Shown: positions 35,890-47,053 of the stretch, piece by piece
How the letters are laid out: every line of letters begins with the position of its first letter
How positions within the stretch are numbered: the first letter of the stretch is position 1
Assembly: GCA_030159075.1 (NCBI GenBank)
Contig: BROG01000346.1
Span: 677,001 to 741,000, forward strand
Source: Atrina japonica
Lineage: Eukaryota > Mollusca > Bivalvia > Pterioida > Pinnidae
Direction: 5' to 3'
Length of the DNA: 64,000 nucleotides
Position numbers and translations under genes: made by a program
Notes under the pieces: model-generated
What the model was told of the DNA's origin: nothing
Databases searched by the model: none
The model's input: only the letters and a program-made list of their open reading frames with translations

Positions 35890-36551
35890 TCTCTCTCTCT
35901 CTCTTAGTCATGTCATGTCATTAGTAGGTTTTTCCGTTACTGTTTTATTTTTCTTTTCCAGTGTCAAACTCTTATTAAAGAACGTCTTGAGGACACCTCA
36001 TAGGATTAACTGACAGCATTTCAAGAACCAAAACACAAAGGCAAACCTAGTTTACACCGTAAGTTTGTAGGCCTGATTCCACCATGACCGGAACGTGTAA
36101 ACCTACCTAGTTTTCACTCCAAAGTTATTACCTCAGTAACCATATAATTTTTCAGTCGTATTTAACAAATTATATTTCGCCTGTACGTCATTCGGAATTC
36201 TATCTGATTAATCATAATTCAGATGCAGTATATGTGTGAGTTTTTAAGTAGGTTTGCTTTCGCATTTCCTGCGAACAACTGTAACGGATGCTGATCCAGT
36301 AGACCTATACACATTAAGGAAACTTTGTTTTGGAAAATTTGAGGAATTTAAAACCAAACAGTTTGTCAATTGGGGCTAATTTCATTGCGTCACCCATTTA
36401 TTTAAAAGTGTTATGAGTATGTGGTATGCATGAGAACGTGATTAATTTTCATGGAAAACTGGATCGGAAAATAACGGGGAGGAAAATACATTATACAGAG
36501 GTACAGTGGAATATCTGAGAGGTAAATTAAGCAAATCAGTTACTCATCTAT
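35301..36551. other. Upstream region of GPCR-3 with a (CT)n tract
   Basis: (CT)n of about 77 bases at 35826-35902. No exon recognised, although an untranslated first exon of GPCR-3 could be hidden here. Confidence 0.5.
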
Positions 36552-36720
36552 TTAATTTGATTTTGACTGTGAATTTACAGTGGGTGTGGCCGGTCAACAG
36601 AGGATGCTTACTCCTCCATGGTACCTAATCCAACCTCTCGATTTCCAAACATTAACAAACACGGACCTAAGGAAATCAAGAGGTAGGATCACACCTGCCT
36701 TGAGTCCACAGTCAAATAGA
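36552..36720. mobile_element. PLE-B tail fragments, inverted pair
   Basis: A plus-strand fragment (36552-36650) is followed after 2 bases by a minus-strand fragment (36653-36720). Both include the CCTCTCGATTTCC-type segment, so they fold back. It ends only about 50 bases before the GPCR-3 acceptor tract. Confidence 0.7.
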
Positions 36721-36770
36721 AAATGACTTTATCTCAAATTGTCCCCTACATCACTGTTTACTTTGAAATT

Positions 36771-36789
36771 ATTTTGTTTCTCTTTTCAG
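36771..36789 (+). other. Probable 3' splice acceptor before GPCR-3
   Basis: TTTTGTTTCTCTTTTCAG followed by a 145-base leader that holds several short upstream ATGs. Confidence 0.55.
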
Positions 36790-36934
36790 ATTTTTTTTCC
36801 AAATGTTTAAGCTTTAAGAAGAAACTGGAATGATGAAAATTGGATGAAATGTGTAATAATTAATGCGTGGAATACTGATATTATATTGCATCTATAATTA
36901 TATATACATATATCTATAATTTTTCCATGTTGCC

Positions 36935-38665
36935 ATGTCAACAACAGCTTCAAATATACCTTTTTCAACTCCTCCAATGACACCAGATACTCGACTGGTA
37001 TTGACTGAGGGACCCACATCCTTATTCAGAAATGATTATGCCAATACTACGATGAAGTCCGCAGAGAAATATAATACAAGCCTTAACTCATTGGCCTTTT
37101 CAGTGCCTCCTAACGTATCGGAAAAATATTCCGATAACTCAACAGAGAAATTGACTTCTTTGACACATTCGGCAGTATCAGATGCCGTGTCCTCGATGAT
37201 TTCCGGCACGATTTCATCAATCCAAGAATTAAGCAAAGAATGGACTTCAGAGGGTGTATATACAACAGCGACAGATGTATCTTCGGATGTTTTCTCCAGT
37301 CTGTTAAGCACTTCCGGATTACCGACAATAAACTTATCTATGTTGGATAATTCAACTTCCGGTGCTCCGATGCTTGACCCAGTTGTGATTTCGTCAGGAC
37401 CTCTCGTTGCTATGGTAAACAACGGCATTTTTACGAGAACCCTACTTCCGTCGTTGGTATATGTTTGCATTTTACTCCTTTTAGGAATCCCAGGAAATAT
37501 TTTAGTGGTGTACATATATTCCCAAAAATGGAATCGTTGTACGTCACGGACCTTTATTTTAACTCTGGGTGCATATGATCTATTGAATTGTTTGACATCG
37601 CTGACGACTGAAATAGCGTTGATTGCCAATTTCTTTCAATTCGATATACCGGTATGGTGCAAACTGTCTCGGTTTATTACAGCATCAATTAACAGTGGAT
37701 CTACGTTTATACTGGTTGCAATAGCAATAGATCGGTACAAAAGAATATGCAAATTTCACGAAAAATCAATCAATTCCGGCTTAGCATTAAAACTTGTATT
37801 TACTTCAATTATATTTGCTCTTGCGACATCCTGGCCCGCTTTGCTTCTGTATGGTACGTACACAATCCCGTTTCCTGTGGAGAGGTTCATAGTGATTGGC
37901 AAAACGTGTCTGATTGAGGATCATATGTCGAAAACAATTTTTCCGTTTATTTTTGTTATTTTTCTACTGACGTGTCACTTTGTTGTCGATATTATTTTAG
38001 CGGTCCTGTACACACTCATTGGAAAAACAATATTTTCCCAACATAAAGTCCAAAAATCTTTGAGAGGAGAAAGATATAGACCCGGATTTTCAAAAGCATC
38101 ATTGCGGACAGACAAGTTGCCACACCATAATTTGACCCCGGATATAGGAACAACACCTGAAATTTCTCAAACTAGTTGCACTATGGAAGACATCGAAGAC
38201 GTGTCCGAACGCAGAAGACTCGCATCTTTCGTCATCTTGGAACGGATATCCAGACAACCTACAAAACCACAATCAAGTCAGATAAAACCCCCCAAACACC
38301 GAAGGCTGTTTGTTAAAGAATTAAAACTGACATTAAGTACTCGAACATCAAATAATTCGATGGAAAGTGATAAAGGGCATGGGAGAAAAATCCACGCGCG
38401 AAAAACTACACTTATGCTGTTCCTTGTAACGATCGGGTTCGTTATCGCCTTTTTACCTTACTCCATATTGGTCATCATAAGATACACAGACAGAACATTC
38501 TATTACTCACTTTCTAATGTCAGTAAATCTTTATATCAATTATTTCTGAGATCGTACCTTTTGAATTCTGTTTTGAACCCTTTTGTATATTGTTTTGTCA
38601 GCAAACAGTTTCGACAGGAATCGAAAAATTTATTCCGCGCAGTATGTTGCTGCAGTGACGATTAA
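36935..38665 (+). CDS. GPCR-3, class A orphan receptor with long ectodomain
   Basis: A 576-residue plasma-membrane receptor, the largest of the four. Residues 1-165 form a Ser/Thr-rich extracellular region with six N-glycosylation sequons (Asn37, 47, 60, 68, 133, 139) and no signal peptide. TM1 has GIPGN (Asn188). Other landmarks are Asp215 (2.50), Cys242 with K-x-x-R-F, Thr at 3.32, a standard D-R-Y at 266-268, Trp300, the loop 2 Cys325 in the GKTCLIEDHM motif shared with GPCR-1, Pro508 with Phe at 6.48, and NPFVY at 548-552. Intracellular loop 3 is about 120 residues, basic and Ser/Thr-rich (likely phosphorylation and G-protein coupling surface). The tail ends in Cys571-573, probable palmitoylation sites. 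The start was chosen as the first in-frame ATG after the acceptor; a nearby ATG at 36927 is out of frame. A candidate AATAAA is at 39029-39034. Confidence 0.95.
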   Translation: MSTTASNIPFSTPPMTPDTRLVLTEGPTSLFRNDYANTTMKSAEKYNTSLNSLAFSVPPNVSEKYSDNSTEKLTSLTHSAVSDAVSSMISGTISSIQELSKEWTSEGVYTTATDVSSDVFSSLLSTSGLPTINLSMLDNSTSGAPMLDPVVISSGPLVAMVNNGIFTRTLLPSLVYVCILLLLGIPGNILVVYIYSQKWNRCTSRTFILTLGAYDLLNCLTSLTTEIALIANFFQFDIPVWCKLSRFITASINSGSTFILVAIAIDRYKRICKFHEKSINSGLALKLVFTSIIFALATSWPALLLYGTYTIPFPVERFIVIGKTCLIEDHMSKTIFPFIFVIFLLTCHFVVDIILAVLYTLIGKTIFSQHKVQKSLRGERYRPGFSKASLRTDKLPHHNLTPDIGTTPEISQTSCTMEDIEDVSERRRLASFVILERISRQPTKPQSSQIKPPKHRRLFVKELKLTLSTRTSNNSMESDKGHGRKIHARKTTLMLFLVTIGFVIAFLPYSILVIIRYTDRTFYYSLSNVSKSLYQLFLRSYLLNSVLNPFVYCFVSKQFRQESKNLFRAVCCCSDD

Positions 38666-39163
38666 CTGTCAGCATTGTGATTACATAAAGGGAAGAGAAA
38701 TTGTCATCAAAAGAAATGAAAGACGAACCCGCATCAGATAAAGTTACCTTCTTATTTACATTAATGTCGCTGTATGGCAATCGTATTATGACTAATAGCC
38801 AACATAAATACGTGAGGGAGTGTTTGTTGATGACTAGCCAAAGGACAATGGAGTGTATACTTGGTTTATATAGAGTACAATCTATCTGTTCCGAATTGCA
38901 GTTTCAGCTAATTAAAATAATAGACATAGACAGATAGATTCGGGTTGAAGGTCTCTTGTTGAATAGAACAAGCATAGATATAAACTATATTCAATTTTGT
39001 GTATTATTTCATTGAACACTACCATGCGAATAAATTCAATTTAATTTGCAAAGCACTTACAGTATTTGTTTTGATGTATTTATACTGCAAACATTTTATG
39101 TCATTATCTCTGTCTGTTAGTGGTCATAGGCTCAAAATATCAGTTGGATTACAGGGTGTCCAA
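38666..39163. other. Probable 3' untranslated region of GPCR-3
   Basis: AT-rich, with a plus-strand AATAAA at 39029-39034 that could end the transcript. No other gene seen. Confidence 0.45.
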
Positions 39164-39252
39164 TTAACTCATCGACCCCTGAAAAGAGTGGACTCTACTG
39201 AAAGCAATGACACAAATCAGTCCAAATGTGTCTTTAGGGGTGAATGATTTAA
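39164..39252. mobile_element. TTAA-flanked MITE, copy 2
   Basis: 89 bp, TTAACTCATCGACCCCT at the left and AGGGGTGAATGATTTAA at the right, a near-perfect inverted pair with TTAA at both edges. The interior CAGTCCAAATGTGTCT is the reverse complement of copy 1 at 18445. Confidence 0.75.
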
Positions 39253-39333
39253 TTTTTTTTGTGGTTAGGGACAGATTGTAATTTCGGAAATCGGTGTAGA
39301 CAAGATTCGGAATACAGTATGAGTAATAGTATA

Positions 39334-39391
39334 CAATTATTGACTGGGTCCGAGGGCAACAGCAATTGGCCTCGGACCCAATCAATAATTG
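39334..39391. other. 58-base hairpin
   Basis: Arms 39334-39355 and 39370-39391 pair over 22 bases with one mismatch (arm core TGGGTCCGAGG and its complement). The loop is 14 bases. The stem is GC-rich near the loop and far above chance for this AT-rich region. It lies about 670 bases past the GPCR-3 stop. Confidence 0.65.
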
Positions 39392-40097
39392 TTTTGTTAT
39401 ATGAAACATGTTTAAATAATTACTTGTTTTAGTTCAGCGTATGATTTCCTTAGTAAATAGTTCAAACATTCGTCGCTGTACACTCATTACTCATCTAGAG
39501 ATGTACAACTATTTGCTAAAGAATCTCCAAGACTTCACAGAGACCTTTATAACATTTGCTGTGTTTTTGCTATCACGGTCGTTTAGAATCCTTGTCAGCT
39601 CTGTTCCTCATCGGAACTAGCAAAGCGGTTTGATGAATCCCGTTACTCTTTACACCACAATCCAATGACGTCAAAATACGTCCAGGTTCGCTGCGGCACT
39701 TGAAACATTAGCCAATCAAATTGCAGTTGTATCAAAATTGCGGGTAATTCGAAATGCCACCTTGGCAATCACGCGAGGGCCGACACTAAAAATTAAAAGA
39801 CCGGGCAAGCGAAACTGTTCTTATAGACAATGTTTAATAGCAAGATTGTTACTTGTTTTTTCTTATACTTTGTATAGGGAATTTTAAACATGAATATAAC
39901 AATAAAATGTGTTGTCTCACCCGCAGTAAAGCAGCAGTCAATACTTTTAAGACTGACTCATTGCTGACTACAGGGGATCTTGTTAAACGGTATGAATTCC
40001 CCCTCTCAGAAATGTTAAAAAGCATTCTAGAGCACGGTCATATACAGTGTCCCCCTTTCGCCGATTGGATAATAAACGATGATCATATTTTCATCGA
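39392..40097. other. Possible coding remnant of a PLE-C element
   Basis: An open stretch at 39853-40097 encodes DLVKRYEFPLSEML, which resembles the end of the Penelope-like protein (compare S-L-V...S-L-S-E-M-L at 25250). It leads straight into a PLE-C tail, so it may be that element's decayed coding end. The rest is unrecognised. Confidence 0.35.
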
Positions 40098-40290
40098 ATG
40101 TGACCTTTTCACCGAACTCGAGAGGTTTCCATGTAACATTTGCGGCAGTGTGTGGCATGCTTACAGGAAAAATGCAGACTCCTTCCTCACACCTGGTCTC
40201 ATCCTGTTTGATATGCGTAATTGTTCTTCATGATGAGACCGTTTGTATATCTAATTTGTCGTATTATAAAGGACTTTTGAGTTTCTATTA
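40098..40290 (+). mobile_element. PLE-C tail fragment, best copy
   Basis: GACCTTTTCACCGAACTCGA, TTTCCATGTAACATTTGCGG, CAGACTCCTTCCTCACACCT and CATCCTGTTTGATATGCG blocks, ending at ATTTGTCGTATTATAAAGGA. Confidence 0.65.
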
Positions 40291-40448
40291 TACCTAACCA
40301 TTAAATACCAGGAATACAAATGTAGGTGATAGGACAATGCTTTTATTCGCTATTCACATTACAGATAAGAAATAAACAAATATTTTGAAATATGTTATTC
40401 ATGGTTTCATGAGCGTAAAGGGGCATTAGCGGTATTTTTTCAAAAATG

Positions 40449-40747
40449 TGTTTGTTTATTTGTTTGTTTGTTTATTGTTGTTTAACGTCCCACTCAAGAT
40501 TCTTTCACTCATATGGAGACGTCACCAAATGCCGGTGAAGGGTTTCAAATTTTGGCCTAGTATGCTCGACACTTACGGCCATTGAGCAGTGAAGGTTCTT
40601 TAACGTGCCGATACCTACTGTGACACGGGACCTCGGTTTTTACTGCCTTATCCGAAGGACAGGAAACCAACCTACCGGCAGCTGGACTCGAACTCACGAC
40701 ATCACGATCAAGAGTCGAGCGCGCTACCGACTGAGCCAGGTCGGCTC
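40449..40747 (-). mobile_element. SINE-A copy 6
   Basis: Full length in reverse; (CAAA)n tail at 40449-40480, intact A and B boxes at the right end. Confidence 0.85.
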
Positions 40748-41522
40748 TCAAAAATTTGTCTTTCCTGTTTTACTACTTAAATTTATATATAATAACAAAA
40801 GAGAGATACAAACAGGCATTAATATTCTGATTAAGTCAGTCTTGCTATTGTATATGCCTACCACACTGGACCTAACCTTATTTTCACAAAATATATTGTA
40901 ATATCAGATTGTTATGTTTGTGTATAACTCTTATTTTGCTATTGTGCATCAAACACAAGTAGTAAACGTTGACAAAATCAAAATAACATCTTTCTTAGTA
41001 AACACGACTTTCAGAAAATGAGTAATATAGAGTAATTTCAACAACATTACAAGCGAATGACTGATTTACATCTCATGGCACTGATACGGTGATGACTAAA
41101 CTTAATGTTAGTCGACGCCCAAAAGTTTTGTAAATTTCAACAGTGAAAACTTGCCGTCATTTTTGACTGACAAAATTGATGATTGTCGCTGAAAATTGCA
41201 GGAAACAAATAATATCACAGACGCTTATCGTATCTTTTCTAAGAAATAAATGAACAGATGTTTTGACATTAGCCATATATCTTTTATGAATTAGAAATTT
41301 AACAAAATATGATAACACAAAGCGTCCGATGGAATGTGATTATCCTGGATATCTAGAGTCCTACTCGCCAAATAACTTGAAAATGATATAGATCTACCAA
41401 GATAAAAATGCACTTCCGGGTTCTTCCAAAAGTCACAGAAATAGGGGTGTACAGGTGAGATATTATTTTCTTGATATTTTGTGCCGACAAGTAGCCTGTC
41501 ACCCCTGTTACGAATTAATTTA
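40748..41522. other. Intergenic, no gene seen
   Basis: Nothing recognised. Confidence 0.5.
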
Positions 41523-41815
41523 GGAGCCGGCCTGGCTCAGTCGGTAGCGCGCTCGACTCTGGATCGTGAGGTCGTGAGTTCGAGTCCCGCCGGCGACAGG
41601 TTGGTTTCCTGTCTTTCGGATGAGACAGTAAAAACTGGAGGTCCCGTGTCACAGTAGGTGTCGGCACGTTAAAGAACCCTCACTGCTCAATGACCGTAAG
41701 TGCCGAGCATAGACCAAAATTTGAAGCCCTTCACCGGCATTTGGTGACGTCTCCATATAAGTGAAATATTCTTGAGTGGGACGTTAAACAACAATAAACA
41801 AACAAACAAACAAAC
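41523..41815 (+). mobile_element. SINE-A copy 7, best preserved
   Basis: Nearly identical to copy 1 over the head (GAGCCGGCCTGGCTCAGTCG), with full central domain and a TTAAACAACAATAAACAAAC tail. Low divergence from copy 1 suggests recent activity. Confidence 0.9.
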
Positions 41816-41876
41816 GAATTAATTTAGACATACGCACGGATTTTTTTTTTCTTTAAATATTTGTCAAAATATCTTA

Positions 41877-42194
41877 TACAATCAAAACTCTTCATGTCGA
41901 GATCGGTAATCTCGATTTACCCGATTATCTCGAGATCAAGTGCCGGTCTAATATTTCTTTCTTTAATTCATTTTTAGACTTTCCGTTCTTAAATGTTTAA
42001 TGGTAGTGTCACTTCCGTGATCTAGAAAGGAGCATGGGTTGTCAGCTTGCACATATACTGATGATAAGAGACAAACGATATACATATCTAGCAAGGATTG
42101 TATTAAGTGACAGACCTTTATAACTCGAGGACCCGTTAATCTCGAATTTTTTTTCTTGGTACAGATGACTTGACGATAACGAGGTTTGACTGTA
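41877..42194. mobile_element. TA-flanked mariner-like MITE
   Basis: The left end TACAATCAAAACTCTTCATG and the right end (minus strand) TACAGTCAAACCTCGTTATC are imperfect inverted repeats. Sub-terminal 'atctcga' repeats occur on both sides. About 318 bp, no ORF. TA edges fit a Tc1/mariner transposase as mobiliser (inference). Confidence 0.6.
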
Positions 42195-42570
42195 TTTTAT
42201 ATCTGATACAGGGGTAAATATAATAATAAACTCTGGATTATTTCTGACCAGACGAAAAATATCTTATATGATAAATAAAAAGAAATAAAATTTTATACAA
42301 TACTTGTGGCTGCGTGTTGATAATTTGTTTTTAAAATGTTAAACCGTTGTCAAAATATCTTATATTTTCTGACAAGCGAAACCATACTTATATAATATGA
42401 GAAAAGAATGAAAGAAAGAAAAAAATGTAGAATATTTGAGACAACGTTTTGGAGATTTTTTTCAACAAGATTTAGCATTCCAAGGGAAGCAACTGGAATT
42501 TTGATTGAAAAGTTACAGGTTGTGTGTTTGAGTTTCTTCCCTTCCGCTTAAAATATGTTTTTACGGAATG

Positions 42571-43052
42571 TTGGTGGTTGTTGAGACGTCTGTACCAATT
42601 TAGACGATGATTCGTTCCTCGTGTATTTCATTTGGACTTGACTGTGGACTCACAGCGGGTGTGACCGGTCGACAGGGGATGATTATTCCTCCATGGCACC
42701 TGATCCCACCTCTTGGTTTCCAGAGGTCCGTGTTTGTCCAATTTGCCGGATTTGTATCTGTGTCTTGGACATTCTAAATATTTATAATTTGGTATCTGAG
42801 ATGTTTTATATTGAGTACCCTGTTCGATAACGGCTGTATAGTGTTCTGTACTAACTGTGACGAGGATTTGTTACTCACTTATTTCATTTGATTTTGACTG
42901 TGGATGTGACAGGTCAACAGTGGATGCTTACTTCTCCATAGCACCTGATCCCACCTCTGGATTTCCACAGGTCCGTGTTCATACAATGTTCACCAGATTT
43001 GTACACGTATCCTGGATATCCTGAACATTTATATTTTAGATTTTTATATTTC
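42571..43052 (+). mobile_element. Two PLE-B tails in tandem
   Basis: Copy one, 42571-42810, is close to consensus; copy two, 42835-43052, is more diverged (CTCCATAGCACCTGATCCC). Both are in the same direction, head to tail. Confidence 0.75.
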
Positions 43053-43327
43053 TTCCCAAGATAAACACATTTTATTTATCTTTACAGTATTTGGATATAT
43101 TTTATTTACTAAAAATATCAGTTAATGTAATAGCCAAACACTCGAAAATATGAAAAAATATCATTGAATATAATAGTAAAACACTCAGAAATTTAAATAC
43201 ATCAGTCTATTTGAAAAGTAAATTTAGATAAAGAACATTAATTTGCATTAAAGTACGGACACAGACTTAAAATGTATTTTGATATTATGATGAGTTTATC
43301 AAGGTTAAAAATCATATAAACTCATCG

Positions 43328-43332
<5 letters not shown>

Positions 43333-43401
<69 letters not shown>

Positions 43402-43420
43402 ATATATATATATATATATT
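43333..43420. repeat. (TA)n microsatellite
   Basis: About 88 bases of TA with one C. A shorter TA run is at 43614-43632. Confidence 0.95.
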
Positions 43421-43699
43421 GTTTATATATAATGTTGATAATTCACTGAAAAGGTTATTGAGAACATAAGCGATATTTAATTTTCGACACCGTCTCATAT
43501 AAAATTATTCATTTTTCAGCCATATGTTTCTTAACCTCTATATTTATTTCGCACACAGAATACAAAAGACTCAAGGCTCTTACTGTTAAATGAATTTTGA
43601 TTTTCATTTTCGTATATATATATATATATATAATCAATTGTATTGACAGCCGATAAGGAGAAACTTCTATAATAATGTACAGTTGCTTATTCCAGAAGC

Positions 43700-44490
43700 G
43701 GTGTAAATCAGATGTGGATACTTAAAAATTCTAAACAGCTTAAAAATTTGAAGGCACACAATTTTTCTCGAATTCACAGTATCAAAACTTATGACTTCTC
43801 TACTCTTTACACAACTATTCCACATAAAAAATTAAAAGAAAGACTTTTCAGTATCATAGACAACTGTTTTTTCAGTAAAGGTGGTACCAGAAAATTTAAA
43901 TATCTAGTGATTGGCTATCAGGATACTTATTTAGTCAAACACCACTCTGATACTACACATAAATACACTGAAGTTGATATAAAAAACATGCTGGAATTTC
44001 TAATAGACAATATATTTGTAATGTTCGGAGACGTGGTCTCTCAACAAACTGTTGGAATTCCTATGGGAACCAATTGTGCTCCTTTATTGGCCGACCTGTT
44101 CCTTTATTCATACGAAGCAGACTTCATTCAGAAACTGCTGAATCAAAAGAAGAAAAAGTTAGCGGTGTCCTTTAATTTGACACATTTAGATATATCGACG
44201 ACGTTTTGTCAATTAATAATGATAATTTTCATACATATGTCAATGCGATATATCTCAGCGAACTAGAAATTAAAGATACAACAGAGTCAAGCACACACGC
44301 TTCATACTTACACATTTTACTTAATATAAACACAGACAGGAAATTAGCAACTAAGCTATACTATAAACGCGACAATTTCGGCTTTCCCATCGTAAATTTT
44401 CCACATTTAAGTAGTAATATCCCTCAGTCACCCGCATATGGAGTTTATATTTCACAAATGATCCGATATGCCAGGGCCATGTTTGTCAAA
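43700..44490 (+). pseudogene. PLE-B reverse transcriptase, 5'-truncated copy
   Basis: It begins abruptly inside the reverse transcriptase at the M-W-I-L-K-N segment and is very close to the copy at 25.5-26.2 kb. YDFSTLYTTIPH and GIPMGTNCAPLLAD are intact. A two-base insertion near 44181 shifts the frame just before the Asp-Asp active site; the old frame resumes at 44206 and continues through K-L-Y-Y-K-R and NFPHLSSNIPQSP to an I-R-Y-A-R-A segment. The rest of the coding end is replaced by a (TA)n tract. It is dead, but its downstream half is free of the one-base deletion seen in the other copy. Confidence 0.85.
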
Positions 44491-44498
44491 CTTTTACC

Positions 44499-44670
<172 letters not shown>

Positions 44671-45060
44671 TATGATACGACTTTTTCTTTCAGAATAAAT
44701 TCGAGTTCGACTGATGAAGCAATGATTTAGTCCTTGTCCCGATGTTTCAATGTTACTTGGCTTTATTTCTAACCTCTGCAGCAATACCAAACGTGATGAC
44801 ATTGATCCTTTTGAATCTTCGTTTTATCTGTTATTAATACTTACTATGGACATCACATTTGTTTGGATCTTTGCCATGGTAACCAACTTTTTGACAACAT
44901 GGACGCAGACATTTTGGACACCCATAGTTGTGCGCCATTGGTAAGCGAATTTAAGGTGTTAAAAATGTGCATCAATATTGGTTGTTCTTCGGAACTTATT
45001 GGGTTGACGGTTGAAAATTTAAAGGGAAGGGTCAGACGAGAATAGATATATTTTTTTTCA
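44671..45060. other. Unresolved sequence between PLE copies
   Basis: It contains CTGATGAAGC at 44711, a weak hammerhead-like signature, and open stretches that may be decayed retroelement coding. No firm assignment. Confidence 0.3.
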
Positions 45061-45600
45061 TTGTGGAATACTACAAGTTGTAAACAATTGAAATTTCTAA
45101 GTAGAAATGCTACGGTAACCTATACTTTAGATAATATTGATCTTTCAGCACTGATTTCACCCATGTTTAATGAACATTGGAGTGACATTGACCGGGTGTT
45201 CTGTAAATTTGCATTAAGATCTTTTGGAAAATGTTTTATGGTGTCTGTTCCATACGACAAACCTCTTGATTTCGACACTCCTTTGGCCAGTTTTCCACAT
45301 ATCTTTTGTCTCTTGTATATGGTCATTATATATCACAGATGATCATCCGGTATAGAACGTCGTCAATGCAAGAACATTTTAACTATCTGGAATTACGTTT
45401 ACTGTCAACATTTTGCGAATGTTACGGTTGGTATAATGACAATGTTTGCAATTACTGTTTTTTATTCAATCAAATTTTAAGTTTCCTGTTCGATGTTGGT
45501 TGTAAAATCATCTACATGTATATCGATTTTGATAAGGGTTTATTCCTCACTCATTCCATTTGAATTTCAATTTGGGCACGCTGCAGGTGTGACCGAACAC
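45061..45600 (+). pseudogene. Old, decayed Penelope-like 3' region
   Basis: Two overlapping frames show distant matches to the PLE-B C-terminal protein: Y-D-K-P-L-D-F near 45255, then YISQMIIRY at about 45328, a LLSTFCECYGWYND segment and a final Q-I-L-S-F-L-F. The frame switches at about 45310. A PLE-B-like tail phrase (TTTATTCCTCACTCATTCCA) follows at 45539. It is much more diverged than the neighbouring copy, so it is an independent older insertion. Confidence 0.55.
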
Positions 45601-45742
45601 TAAAGTATGCTCTAACTTCAAAATGATAACGGTATTTTTTAGAACAACTTATCGCTAAGTAACATGTTTCTGTATATGAAATGATCTTGTGAACACGTCC
45701 AGGCGTATTAGATCATTTAAGTGTATACATATTCAGATGAAG

Positions 45743-45743
<1 letters not shown>
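45601..45743. other. Intergenic, no gene seen
   Basis: Nothing recognised. Confidence 0.4.
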
Positions 45744-45775
<32 letters not shown>

Positions 45776-45835
45776 TATAGATAGATAGACAGACAGATAG
45801 ACAGACAAACAGACAGACAGATAGGCGGACAGACG
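45744..45835. repeat. (GATA)n-(GACA)n microsatellite
   Basis: GATA units grade into GACA/GACG units. Confidence 0.95.
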
Positions 45836-45883
45836 GACAGTTATGTAAGTATACATGTATATAAGATTAATATAATTATTCCT

Positions 45884-46069
45884 TATGAGACAGTCAAAAC
45901 CGAGGTCCCGTGTCACAGTAGGTGTCGGCACGTTAAAGAACCCTCACTGATCAATGACCGTAAGTGCCAAGCAAAGGCCAAAAATTGAAGCCCTTCACCG
46001 GCATTTGGTGACGTCTCCATATGAGTGAAATATTCTTGAGTGGGACGTTAAACAACAACAAACAAACAT
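45884..46069 (+). mobile_element. SINE-A copy 8, head-truncated
   Basis: It starts at TGAGACAGTCAAAACCGAGG, past the tRNA head, and keeps the whole central domain and the ACAAACAAACA tail. Confidence 0.8.
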
Positions 46070-47053
46070 AAAAAGTGAACAATAACACTGAAGTTAAATA
46101 AAATTTTAATAAATTAAACAGTAATGCCTGAAATACATTTTAAAATTTCCATAACCGCCCTGATTTATTGTTAACATACTGCAGTCAATATTTGTTAGTG
46201 ATTTAAAAGTAGTACTGTATGCGGCGTAGTAATACATACTGCAGGGTCGAAACAGTTCACATTGCTGTATTACACTGGACAAGCCTATCTAACCACAAGA
46301 GGTAATGCGAGAAAGACAATAGAATAACAAACGAAAAGGATAGATTGATTGACAGGAAAGAAGTCAAACAAAACCCCGCCCGGATGGACAGGCGGGAAAT
46401 TTTCATTGATAGGTAGATATTATTAACTTTATTGACAGCTGCTTCACTTATGTGCAAACGTCCGTTTTGTGAGTAATTCTCAAGTATACATTGTTTAGTA
46501 GACAGATTTCCGATTACTACATCGTTGTTACTTATGAGTCAAGGAGACAGACAGCGATGGAAATTGAAATGGAATTTTGAACTTTTACGAATTTTTGTAA
46601 ATGAAAAATAAGAATACATATTTATATATTCAAAATTTTAAAATCTGTAACTATTGTATGAGTCCAGGTTCTATACAAAAGTACTCAATACCCGATATAG
46701 ATTGACAGAAATAGCTAAGTTTCTGAAAACCTAGAAAACTTGGATTACGATAGTGAATACGTGACGGAAGATATGTTTAACGCTAATACAGAATAAATTT
46801 AAATCTTAATAACTCAGTGAAAATAATACAATGAACAACAGCGTACAGTACAGCGATAATGTACGTGTAATGAACATTCAGCAAGAGAAAAACTTGTTGG
46901 AAAATATAACATATAAATTTGATGTTAATGTTCTGCTGCAAATACATACAAACGCACACGCACACACACAAATACACATAGGCACACATACACACGCACA
47001 AACCAACATACAGACACACACATGAAGAATGACTGTACAAAAGGACCGAAATA
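46070..47053. other. Region downstream of GPCR-4
   Basis: CA-rich tract at 46947-47022. No minus-strand AATAAA close to the GPCR-4 stop; the nearest I see is at about 46428-46433. No gene recognised. Confidence 0.4.

Noticed and set aside
37036..37629. 197-residue minus-strand ORF
   Set aside because: Antisense shadow of the GPCR-3 ectodomain and TM1-TM2.
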